The notes beneath the pieces are model-generated. The model worked only from the letters and a program-made list of their open reading frames with translations, ran no database searches and had not been told where the DNA came from. The position numbers and the translations under genes were made by a program. A stretch of DNA of 9,880 nt from UBA9715 sp964553375. GTDB lineage: Bacteria; Actinomycetota; Coriobacteriia; Coriobacteriales; Eggerthellaceae. The stretch covers positions 1 through 9,880 of the forward strand of contig CAZKKN010000061.1 of NCBI GenBank assembly GCA_964553375.1. The letters are read 5' to 3'. Positions 1 to 5,823 of the stretch are shown piece by piece. Every line of letters begins with the position of its first letter. Within the stretch, counting starts at the first letter, position 1.

Positions 1-38
1 GGGATGATGGCATGAAACATGTTTCATGCCATCATCCC
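1..38. repeat. Perfect 38-bp palindrome at the left edge
   Basis: Positions 1-18 are the exact reverse complement of 21-38 around a central AT. The palindrome is built from the outer part of the interspersed repeat at 25-51 meeting its own inverse, so the full inverted pair probably continues to the left of the window. As RNA or single-stranded DNA it would form a long hairpin. It could be a REP-type doublet or a terminator-like structure for a gene outside the window. There is no T-run directly after the stem, so a terminator is not the preferred reading. Confidence 0.75.
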
Positions 39-89
39 CGTCCCCTGACATACTTTTGGATCATGCCATCATCCCCGTCCCCCTGACAT
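25..89 (+). repeat. Two copies of a ~27-bp interspersed repeat (units 1 and 2)
   Basis: Unit 1 (25-51) and unit 2 (62-89) share a core reading CATGCCATCATCCCCGTCCC followed by CTGACAT; unit 2 has one extra C. Both have the same orientation and are separated by 10 bases. The same unit recurs at 724-750 and 789-815. GGGGACGGGG-type cores on the complementary strand resemble REP-like elements scattered by REP-associated transposases; that assignment is inference because no transposase is present here. Confidence 0.7.
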
Positions 90-269
90 ATTGCGAGCAA
101 GAGGATTACCGGCCCGTGCATGTCCAAAAGCGAACGTCCCCTGTTACGCTCCGGAAATTCTTCGGCAAGGATTCGCCTTGGTGTCAGTGTACAAGCCTGA
201 ATCGGGGAAGCGCGGAAAGGGTCTATGCTTATCCTGTTGATAAAGCGCCCAAAGAGGGAAGGAGCTCCC

Positions 270-698
270 ATGGATATTCACGTGCTCTCGGCGTATCAGA
301 CCACGGCACAGGAATTCTTCAACAAGATACTCGGCTGGAAGACCGACTTGGTGCTGGACATCCGCCTTCGGAACACCAACCAACTGGCGGGGTTCACCAA
401 GCAGGAGGATCTGGAGTACTTCACGCATGCCATCGCGCACGCCGACTATGTCCATGACGTGGAATACTCGCCCTCGAAGACGCTGTTGGACGACTACCTC
501 GATCACGGTCTTCCCTATGAGGAGTACTTCGCACGCTACGCCGAGGAGATGGAGGAGCGCAAGGCGATCCCCGCCTTTTTCGATAAGTACGGGAAGTACC
601 GCTCCGTCGCCATCGTGGGCACGGCCACCAAGAAGCGCCGGTCGCATGCCGAAGAGCTGCAGCGTTTGCTTGAGGCCGCCGAAGCGAAGCGTCATTAA
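270..698 (+). CDS. DUF488 family protein
   Basis: This encodes 142 residues from ATG 270. The start was chosen because GGAAGGAG lies at 257-264, five bases before the ATG; an upstream in-frame ATG at 225 has no comparable site. The protein has the DUF488 layout: an N-terminal strand (DIHVLSAYQ), the loop with VLDIRLRNTNQLAGF (about 28-42), a middle helical part, and a C-terminal strand with VAIVGTATKKRRSHAEEL (about 113-130). Many DUF488 proteins carry a Cys-Glu...Cys-His-Arg motif in that last segment; here the cysteines are absent and only a basic run plus His126 remain. The family has no established biochemical role. The gene stands alone between two pairs of interspersed repeats, so it may be a repeat-flanked cargo or simply an isolated gene. 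Family call is fairly sure; function unknown. Confidence 0.8.
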   Translation: MDIHVLSAYQTTAQEFFNKILGWKTDLVLDIRLRNTNQLAGFTKQEDLEYFTHAIAHADYVHDVEYSPSKTLLDDYLDHGLPYEEYFARYAEEMEERKAIPAFFDKYGKYRSVAIVGTATKKRRSHAEELQRLLEAAEAKRH

Positions 699-723
699 GT
701 TCTACCGGTGATAGGGAGGGATG

Positions 724-816
724 CATGCCATCATCCCCGTCTTCTGACATGGAAATGTCCATGTCATCGGTCGCATGTTCGCGTTTTCCATGTCATCATC
801 CCCGTCCCCTGACATG
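724..816 (+). repeat. Two more copies of the interspersed repeat (units 3 and 4)
   Basis: Unit 3 (724-750) differs from unit 1 by two bases in the C-rich core. Unit 4 (789-815) has CATGTCA in place of CATGCCA, which makes it an inverted repeat with 7-bp arms (789-795 and 810-816) around a 14-base C-rich loop. Between them, 745-753 and 758-766 form a 9-bp stem with a 4-base loop. All four units point the same way and bracket the DUF488 gene in pairs. Unit 4 ends seven bases before the -35 element of the next operon, so it could affect that operon's transcription. Confidence 0.7.
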
Positions 817-822
817 AAGTCC

Positions 823-851
823 TTGACAGGAGCGCATTGTGATGTAATATA
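823..851 (+). promoter_or_regulatory. Promoter of the XRE/membrane-protein operon
   Basis: A perfect TTGACA (-35) lies at 823-828. An AT-rich -10 follows at the usual distance: TAATAT at 845-850 (16-base spacer) or AATATA at 846-851 (17-base spacer). The -10 falls inside the left arm of the 40-bp palindrome at 841-880, so a protein bound there would block RNA polymerase. The exact -10 register cannot be fixed because the run is repetitive. Confidence 0.6.
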
Positions 852-880
852 TATCTTACATGTAAGATATATATTACATC
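841..880. promoter_or_regulatory. Perfect 40-bp palindromic operator
   Basis: Positions 841-860 are the exact reverse complement of 861-880, with the core TTACATGTAA at the centre. The palindrome spans the probable -10 element and transcription start and ends 25 bases before the chosen GTG of the regulator gene. The simplest reading is a binding site for the XRE protein encoded immediately downstream, giving negative autoregulation; its symmetry could take two dimers. If transcribed, its right half would lie in the leader, where it could also form secondary structure. Confidence 0.65.
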
Positions 881-905
881 AGTGGTTCTTAAAGGGAAGG
901 TGCCA

Positions 906-1115
906 GTGGAAGGCGAGAAGAACGAGCGCATGCGCGCGGCGCGGATAGACCGCGGCCTCTCGCAGCAAGGGTTGGCCGATGCGGTGAACGCCACGCGCCA
1001 GACCATCGGGCTTATCGAGGCAGGGCGCTATAACCCCAGTTTGAAGTTGTGCGTGGCGATATGCCGTGCGCTCGGTAAGACGCTGGACGACCTATTCTGG
1101 GAAGAGGAGCGGTGA
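906..1115 (+). CDS. XRE-family helix-turn-helix regulator (COG1476-like)
   Basis: This is a 69-residue DNA-binding protein made almost entirely of one Cro/C1-type helix-turn-helix domain (about 8-64). The motif is clear: LSQQGLADAVNATRQTIGLI (about 18-37) then EAGRYNPSLKLCVAICRALG. Start GTG 906 is preferred because AAAGGGAAGG (891-900) sits five bases upstream; GTG 900 and GTG 882 are in frame but overlap or precede this site. The stop overlaps the start of the next gene, so the two are translationally coupled. Small regulators of this type are very often paired with a multi-helix membrane protein of unknown function, as here. It probably represses its own operon through the palindrome upstream; the ligand or signal is unknown. 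Confidence 0.88.
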   Translation: MEGEKNERMRAARIDRGLSQQGLADAVNATRQTIGLIEAGRYNPSLKLCVAICRALGKTLDDLFWEEER

Positions 1116-1681
1116 TGATGTATCTGACGCGAAAGTGGAACGAATACATGGGACCGAAGGATGAGCGCTTAGAGGCCGAAGAGGGTAAGTCGATGAAGGT
1201 GGCTTCTTACATCCTGTTGGTGGGATCGGTCGTGAGCCTATATTACTGGATCATGGTGAACCAGGTTGCCACCACTACCGACCATCCTGTACTCACGCCC
1301 CTTGGGGAATCCGTCGTGCCCGTTGACCTTCTGCTGATATTGACGATCTTGGCTGCAGGCTTTGCTTCCTTGGGTATGCAGATACGCAGCGGGGTGGTTT
1401 CCTGCTACAAGCGCTATGCCGAGGTGGATCATATCCCTTGGGATTATGTGGTGCTGTTCGCCTTGTTCTGCGGCGTGATCCTGGGAGTTCTGACCGGCGG
1501 GATGCGCATCCTGGCGGAGATCCAGATCGTCGGTCTGGAGAGTGTTGCATGGTTCGGTGATCTTGCCATGGGCGTGGTGTTCTTCATCATGGGCTTCGTG
1601 GTTGGCTTCGTGGCCATAGCGCTGACCATGCGCGATGCCATCAAACGTCGCCAAGAGCTTGAGCGCGAGTTGTGGGATTAG
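1115..1681 (+). CDS. Four-helix membrane protein, partner of the XRE regulator
   Basis: This encodes 188 residues from ATG 1115, whose A is the last base of the upstream TGA; ATG 1118 is equally possible, both behind GAGGAG at 1104-1109. Four hydrophobic segments are visible: about 27-49, 68-89, 110-134 and 146-172. A charged N-terminal stretch (KWNEYMGPKDERLEAEEGK) precedes them and a basic-acidic tail (RDAIKRRQELERELWD) follows. No catalytic motif is evident. It resembles the DUF2178/DUF6773-type membrane proteins commonly encoded directly after small XRE regulators, a resemblance judged from layout and not from a search. It might be an effector or sensor for the regulator, but the sequence does not show which. 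Confidence 0.75.
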   Translation: MMYLTRKWNEYMGPKDERLEAEEGKSMKVASYILLVGSVVSLYYWIMVNQVATTTDHPVLTPLGESVVPVDLLLILTILAAGFASLGMQIRSGVVSCYKRYAEVDHIPWDYVVLFALFCGVILGVLTGGMRILAEIQIVGLESVAWFGDLAMGVVFFIMGFVVGFVAIALTMRDAIKRRQELERELWD

Positions 1682-1700
1682 CGGGGATGCTGCGATAGGA

Positions 1701-2030
1701 CAGAAGGCTGCAGCTGCCGTACTTGCCCTTCAACAGCTTGCAGAAGGCGCTGACAGCATTCCGCGTTATCGCATCCTGGGAAAACTCGGGTGCGAGCCCG
1801 CGCTCATGCGCCGGGCCGTTTGGTCGCAAACCGGCATCTATTTCGTGGCACCACTGGCTTTCGCGCTCGTGCATTGCGTGTTCGGGCTGGCGCTTGTGGG
1901 TTTCTTGGCCTTCGTGCTGGGAAGCTCATCGTTCGCCGTGATCGTTGCTGGAACCATTGGGGGTACGATAGCGCTGCTCGGCGTATATTACATCGTCACA
2001 ACACGCGCTTGCGAACGCATGCTGTTGTGA
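1701..2030 (+). pseudogene. 3' remnant of an FtsX-like ABC transporter permease gene
   Basis: The reading frame ending at 2030 encodes the C-terminal end of a large FtsX/BceB-type permease. The recognisable part begins near VLALQQLAEGADSIPRYRIL (about 1719-1778), the segment after a transmembrane helix in such permeases. It continues with LGCEPALMRRAVWSQTGIYF and two hydrophobic helices (IYFVAPLAFALVHCVFGLAL and FAVIVAGTIGGTIALLGVYY). The rest of the permease, normally several hundred residues, and its ATPase partner are absent. The only in-frame ATG (1635) lies inside the preceding gene and has no clear ribosome binding site. The break is near 1685-1715, just after the stop of the four-helix protein. 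This suggests a deletion, or an insertion of the XRE/membrane-protein pair, removed the 5' part. Translation of the remnant is doubtful. Confidence 0.7.
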
Positions 2031-2126
2031 GAGCGCGGGTTCAGAAGCCGCTTAACCATGCCTTACGAGCAATTTTCTTTTTTCGATATAGGTATTAACT
2101 AGGCCCACTGATCGACCATACACTAA

Positions 2127-2154
2127 CAGTGATATTTCACTGCCGCGTGCGGCA
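2127..2154. promoter_or_regulatory. Two adjacent inverted repeats upstream of the CMD-cupin gene
   Basis: CAGTGA-TATT-TCACTG (2127-2142) overlaps by two bases with TGCCGC-GT-GCGGCA (2141-2154). Both are perfect and lie 26 to 54 bases before ATG 2181. They may be operator sites for the LysR or another regulator, or leader hairpins. No promoter could be called with confidence in 2031-2126; TATTAA at 2093-2098 is a possible -10 without a good -35. The rest of 2031-2180 shows nothing else recognisable. Confidence 0.35.
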
Positions 2155-2180
2155 AGACTGCGCAGGCGAAGGAGGACCCA

Positions 2181-2945
2181 ATGGCGAAGGTGAGGCAAAC
2201 TGCGGGACGCGACCAGCTGGGGGAGTTTGCCCCCATGTTCGCGGCGCTTAACGACGATGTGCTGTTCGGCGAAGTATGGAGCGACGATACGCTGGATCTG
2301 AAAACGCGTTCGATGCTCACGGTGACGACGCTGGTCGCGAAAGGATTGGTTGATTCGTCTTTCGAATACCACGTGGCGACGGCGAAGGCAAACGGTATCA
2401 CCGCCAAGGAGATGGCGGCGCTGCTCACCCATGTGGCTTTCTACGCCGGATGGCCCAACTCCTGGGCGGCGTTTCGTGTGGCAGTGAAAGCATATGGAGC
2501 GGGCGATGAGAGCGCAGGTGATTTTGCGGAGCCGGAGTCCCATGGCGGTCTGTTCGGCTTAGGGCAGCCTAACGATGCCTATGCGCAATACTTCACAGGA
2601 CGCTCGTACCTGAATCCGTTGACGGACCCGGCCAAAACGCAGTTCGTCGCAAATGTGACCTTCGAGCCGGGCTGTCGTAACAACTGGCATATCCACCATG
2701 CCCAAGAGGGCGGGGGTCAGATCCTGCTGGTGACAGATGGCCGCGGCTGGTATCAAGAGTGGGGTGAGCAGGCCCGAGAGTTGCATCCGGGTGATTGCGT
2801 GACCATCCCGGCGAACGTGAAACACTGGCACGGCGCGGCAAAGGACAGCTGGATGAGCCACGTGGCCTTTGAGGCTTGCGGCACCGATACGAGCAACGAA
2901 TGGTGCGAACCTGTCAGCGATGAGGAGTACGACGCACTGCCGTAA
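2181..2945 (+). CDS. Carboxymuconolactone decarboxylase-like / cupin fusion protein
   Basis: This encodes 254 residues; AAGGAGG (2169-2175) is five bases before ATG. Residues about 20-105 are a gamma-carboxymuconolactone decarboxylase (CMD) domain with LDLKTRSMLTVTTLVAKG, FEYHVATAKANGITAKEMAA and LLTHVAFYAGWPNSW. It lacks the Cys-x-x-Cys pair of AhpD peroxidase-reductases, so thiol peroxidase activity is not expected. Residues about 135-235 form a cupin: NNWHIHH (His170, His172, His173) and Glu176 supply the first metal-ligand set, and PGDCVTIPANVKHWHG (His215, His217) the second. Proteins of this fused type occur beside flavodoxins, aldo/keto reductases and LysR regulators, and the same company is seen here. 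The substrate is unknown; the aromatic lactone name reflects the founding member only. It is probably co-transcribed with the flavodoxin gene, 66 bases downstream. Confidence 0.88.
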   Translation: MAKVRQTAGRDQLGEFAPMFAALNDDVLFGEVWSDDTLDLKTRSMLTVTTLVAKGLVDSSFEYHVATAKANGITAKEMAALLTHVAFYAGWPNSWAAFRVAVKAYGAGDESAGDFAEPESHGGLFGLGQPNDAYAQYFTGRSYLNPLTDPAKTQFVANVTFEPGCRNNWHIHHAQEGGGQILLVTDGRGWYQEWGEQARELHPGDCVTIPANVKHWHGAAKDSWMSHVAFEACGTDTSNEWCEPVSDEEYDALP

Positions 2946-3011
2946 AGGGCGATTCGCGGTCTTCGACGTACGGTTTTGGATCGCATTGATGCGAAGGCAG
3001 AGGGGAGAACG

Positions 3012-3680
3012 ATGTTGATCAGCAGGCGTGATTTTCTGAAGGCAGGATGCGTCGGTGTTGGCGCGTTCGCGGCCGCCGGCTTGGTCGGATGCGCGGCTGA
3101 GTCGAGTCCGAGCAGCTCAAGTGCAGCTAGGGAGCAGGAGGACGATATGAGCTCAAGCAATGCACAGTTAGAATCGTCAACAGCCAGCCAAGGAGGAATG
3201 GCTCCCTCCGCCAATGCGGCCGTCGTTTACTTCTCGTGCACGGGCAACACCGAAGCGGTGGCAGACAAGATCGCCCAGGCTACGGATGGCACGCTCATGC
3301 GTATCCAAGCTGCCGAGCCTTATACGGCACAGGACTTGGATTACAACTCTGATTGCCGAGCGAATTCGGAACAGGAAGGTGGATCCGCTCGCCCCGCTTT
3401 GGCAAGCCCCATCCCCGACATCGCTGGTTTCGATATGGTTTATCTCGGCTATCCGATCTGGTGGGGTAAAGCTCCGCGTATCATCCTCACGTTCTTAGAG
3501 GGTGCCGATACGGCCGGAAAGAGGATTACTCCCTTCTGCACATCTGGTTCGAGCCCCATCGCGGGTAGCATCGATGAGCTTCATGCTGCTGCGCCAGAGG
3601 CGCAATGGACCGAAGGGCGCAGGTTCTCGGCTGGCGTGTCCCAACAAGAGATCGATGACTGGGTGAACAGCATCGCTTAG
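3012..3680 (+). CDS. Tat-exported flavodoxin lipoprotein
   Basis: This encodes 222 residues from ATG 3012, chosen because AGGGGAG (3001-3007) precedes it and a twin-arginine signal begins at once; ATG 2976 has no such support. SRRDFLK (4-10) is a Tat motif, followed by a hydrophobic stretch and lipobox LVGC with lipid-attachment Cys27. A Ser/Gln/Glu-rich linker (30-68) leads to a flavodoxin domain: VVYFSCTGNTE (71-81) contains the FMN phosphate loop SCTGNT, and YLGYPIWWGKAPR is the typical second flavin-contact region of the Flavodoxin_4 type. It should be an FMN protein exported already folded and anchored on the outer face of the membrane, moving electrons to an extracytoplasmic partner. 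That partner is not obvious here. The stop overlaps the opposite-strand gene by four bases. Confidence 0.88.
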   Translation: MLISRRDFLKAGCVGVGAFAAAGLVGCAAESSPSSSSAAREQEDDMSSSNAQLESSTASQGGMAPSANAAVVYFSCTGNTEAVADKIAQATDGTLMRIQAAEPYTAQDLDYNSDCRANSEQEGGSARPALASPIPDIAGFDMVYLGYPIWWGKAPRIILTFLEGADTAGKRITPFCTSGSSPIAGSIDELHAAAPEAQWTEGRRFSAGVSQQEIDDWVNSIA

Positions 3681-3952
3681 GTCATCGCGTCCAAGCGGCG
3701 GTTGCGGAAGTAGACGAGCCAATTGATGCCGAGGCACGCTAAGTTGATCAGATAGACGGCTAACACCCAGCTTATCGTGCCAACGGCGAGCTTCGCGCCG
3801 ATTCCGGCAAGGTAGCCGGCCGTTATGAGTGCGATGAACTGCCAGCTCGTCCCAGCCGCGGTGGCCGCCTGGTAGCTTTTGTAGGCGTTCACGGGCCAAG
3901 ATAGACCGAAGCAGATGAGCATGGCCGCCTCCAGCAACTCCGCTATCTCCAT
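3677..3952 (-). CDS. Small three-helix membrane protein, PQ-loop/SemiSWEET-like
   Basis: This encodes 91 residues on the minus strand; AAAGGA (3960-3965 in plus coordinates) precedes the ATG. Three hydrophobic segments are visible at about 6-25, 36-55 and 59-81. CFGLSWPVNAYKSYQA near the first helix and the spacing of short loops resemble a single three-helix unit of the PQ-loop/SemiSWEET group, with Ser-Trp-Pro in place of Pro-Gln. SemiSWEETs act as dimers to move small sugars, but substrate cannot be read from this sequence. The gene converges on the flavodoxin gene with a 4-bp tail overlap and is divergent from the LysR gene, so the LysR protein may control it. The family call is by pattern only. 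Confidence 0.7.
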   Translation of the reverse strand: MEIAELLEAAMLICFGLSWPVNAYKSYQAATAAGTSWQFIALITAGYLAGIGAKLAVGTISWVLAVYLINLACLGINWLVYFRNRRLDAMT

Positions 3953-4018
3953 CGATATGTCCTTTCATGAGGTTTCCGACTGCACCAGCATAGTCTCCTT
4001 ATAGTATGTCGTCTAATA

Positions 4019-4040
4019 TATTGATTCTATTGAATCAATA
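4019..4040. promoter_or_regulatory. Dyad in the divergent region upstream of lysR
   Basis: TATTGATTC (4019-4027) and GAATCAATA (4032-4040) are exact inverted arms around a 4-base spacer. The dyad is 28 bases before the LysR start and 67 bases before the start of the divergent small membrane protein. AT-rich interrupted dyads in divergent intergenic regions are the usual binding sites of LysR-type regulators. This is a strong candidate site for autoregulation and for control of the divergent gene. No clean -35/-10 pairs could be fixed. Confidence 0.6.
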
Positions 4041-4067
4041 CCTTTTAAGAATGATTAGGGGATTGCG

Positions 4068-4967
4068 ATGGAGTTGAGTCAGCTTCGTTATTTTTGCGAA
4101 GTAGCGAGAACCCAGCATATGACGCAAAGCGCGAGGAACCTCCATATCTCCCAGCCAGCGCTGACGCGCTCCATCCATCGTTTGGAGGAGGACTTGAACG
4201 TTGCGCTCTTCGAGAGGATGGGGAGAAGAATCCAGCTCACGCCGGAAGGCTCTCGCTTTTATGACCGGATCGTTGCCGCCGTTGGGCTTGTGGACGAAGC
4301 CGTGGCAGACGTGCAGGGTTTCGCAGATGACCAGATGCGCACCGTTCGGGTGAACGTTCTCTCGGCGTCCGGCGTGACCGTTGACGCCATTGCCGCTTTC
4401 GTTGAAGAAAGAAGCGAGATTGCCATCGAGGTGGTGCAGAACACGGATGATAGCCTCTGCGATCTGCGCATAGACACGATGAATGCCCAGTCCGGCAGGC
4501 CGCTCCACGCTGGGGATCTCGCAGAGGAGACCCTCTTCCATGAGGCCATCGGACTCGCCGTGCCTTTGGAAAGCCACTACGGGGATAAGGTTGATTTGGC
4601 TTCCCTTGCATCGGAGCGGTTCATCTGCCTTGCGGGGTCGCGTCGGTTCCGCGGCCTATGCGATGCCCTTTGCGCCGAGAGGGGGTTCGTGCCGAGAATC
4701 GGCTTTGAGAGCGATAATCCGGCGGTGGTGAAGAAGATGGTTGCCCTAGGGCTGGGAGTTGGGTTTTGGCCCCGATTCAGCTGGGGATGCTTGGAGGGAA
4801 GCGGAGCACGTTGGATTCCCCTGGCAGAGGAGGGGTTCGAGCGCGTGATCTCGGTCGGGCTGTCGGCGCGCGGCTCGGAGAAGGTCTCAGCACGGGAATT
4901 CTATGATCTGCTGGTGGACGATTTTGCCCGTGCAGCGAGCGTGGCCATAGGAGGCGCTTCCGAATGA
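4068..4967 (+). CDS. LysR-type transcriptional regulator
   Basis: This encodes 299 residues, the usual LysR length. TTAGGGGA lies shortly before ATG. The N-terminal helix-turn-helix is textbook: MELSQLRYFCEVARTQHMTQ, SARNLHISQPALTRSIHRLE and LFERMGRRIQLTPEG (1-61), followed by a linker helix. The ligand-binding domain (about 90-290) is more diverged, with the late signature NPAVVKKMVALGLGVGFWPR. It likely controls the CMD-cupin/flavodoxin genes, the divergent three-helix gene, or both, in response to an unknown small molecule. It is convergent with pstB, 34 bases apart, and no convincing terminator hairpin with a T-run was seen in that gap. Confidence 0.92.
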   Translation: MELSQLRYFCEVARTQHMTQSARNLHISQPALTRSIHRLEEDLNVALFERMGRRIQLTPEGSRFYDRIVAAVGLVDEAVADVQGFADDQMRTVRVNVLSASGVTVDAIAAFVEERSEIAIEVVQNTDDSLCDLRIDTMNAQSGRPLHAGDLAEETLFHEAIGLAVPLESHYGDKVDLASLASERFICLAGSRRFRGLCDALCAERGFVPRIGFESDNPAVVKKMVALGLGVGFWPRFSWGCLEGSGARWIPLAEEGFERVISVGLSARGSEKVSAREFYDLLVDDFARAASVAIGGASE

Positions 4968-5001
4968 CGGGGATACCCTCGCCGCCCTTCGGTGCGCCAT
5001 T

Positions 5002-5823
5002 CTAGCCGAAGCGGCCTGAAACGTAATCTGTTGTGCGGCTATCCTTCGGGTGTGTGAACAGCATATTCGTATCTCCTGCCTCCACCATCTCCCCAAGGAG
5101 GAAGAACGCCGTCTTGGTGGAGATGCGGATGGCTTGGAGCATGTTGTGCGTAACCATGATGACCGTGTACTTTGCCGCAAGCTCCCCAACGAGCTCTTCG
5201 ATCTTCGCCGTTGAGATGGGATCGAGCGCGCTTGTGGATTCATCGAGCAGTATCACTTCGGGTCGCACCGCCAAGGCACGCGCGATGCATAGACGTTGCT
5301 GCTGACCGCCAGAAAGGCCCAAAGCGCTCTTCTTCAAACGGTCTTTCACCTCATCCCAGATAGCTGCATCCTTCAGCGATTGCTCCACGATTGCGTCAAG
5401 CTCTTCCTTCCGTTTCACTCCATGGGTGCGCGGGCCGAATGCGATGTTGTCATAGATGCTCATGGGAAACGGGTTGGGTTGCTGGAACACCATGCCTACC
5501 CGGCGGCGAAGGTCGTTCACCTGTATCTCGCGATAAGCATCTTGACCGTCGAGTTCCACGATGCCCTCAATGCGACAACCGTCTACGAGGTCGTTCATGC
5601 GATTGAGCGTCTTGAGCAACGTTGACTTTCCGCATCCGGATGGTCCGATGAGCGCTATCACCTCGTTTCTTGGGAAGGAAAGCGATACATCTTTGAGAGC
5701 ATGGAAACCCCCATAGTGAAGATTGAGTCCATTCACCTGCATTTTCACTGGCCTCTCGTCTACGGGGGCGCAAGTCTCCTCCCTTTCCATGGGAGCAATC
5801 GCCCTCTCTTCGACGCCGATCAT
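5002..5823 (-). CDS. pstB: Phosphate ABC transporter ATP-binding protein PstB
   Basis: This encodes 273 residues, with about 25 more at the N-terminus than many PstB proteins. ATG 5823 follows directly on the pstA stop, behind GGAGGAG inside the end of pstA. Walker A is GPSGCGKST (60-68), the Q-loop FQQPNPFP (113-120), the signature LSGGQQQR (170-177), Walker B ILLDE (191-195), and the switch histidine is THNM (His226). FFLLGEMVEAGDT and TTDYVSGRFG match the PstB C-terminus. It hydrolyses ATP on the cytoplasmic side to power phosphate import through PstC/PstA. An oddity is DESTSALDP: Ser196 replaces the proline more usual after Walker B. ATG codons for Met12 or Met28 could be alternative starts but have weaker sites. 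No phoU follows; the operon ends here against lysR. Confidence 0.96.
   Translation of the reverse strand: MIGVEERAIAPMEREETCAPVDERPVKMQVNGLNLHYGGFHALKDVSLSFPRNEVIALIGPSGCGKSTLLKTLNRMNDLVDGCRIEGIVELDGQDAYREIQVNDLRRRVGMVFQQPNPFPMSIYDNIAFGPRTHGVKRKEELDAIVEQSLKDAAIWDEVKDRLKKSALGLSGGQQQRLCIARALAVRPEVILLDESTSALDPISTAKIEELVGELAAKYTVIMVTHNMLQAIRISTKTAFFLLGEMVEAGDTNMLFTHPKDSRTTDYVSGRFG

Noticed and set aside
26..457. Open frame of 143 codons across the left repeats and into the DUF488 gene
   Set aside because: It starts inside the repeat, has no ribosome binding site, and overlaps the well-supported DUF488 gene in another frame; the protein is low-complexity and matches no family I know.
721..747. 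Eight-codon open frame directly after an AGGGAGG
   Set aside because: The purine run touches the ATG with no spacing and the frame is the repeat unit itself, so this is coincidence.
1..816. Possible CRISPR array from the repeated 27-bp units
   Set aside because: Only four units, with spacers of 10, 634 and 38 bases and no cas genes; the pattern fits interspersed repeats.
2052..2543. 163-codon minus-strand frame opposite the CMD-cupin gene
   Set aside because: Antisense shadow of a well-supported gene; no recognisable domain or ribosome binding site.
4968..5001. Bidirectional terminator between lysR and pstB
   Set aside because: Some GC-rich complementarity exists but no stable stem with a T-run on either strand could be drawn.
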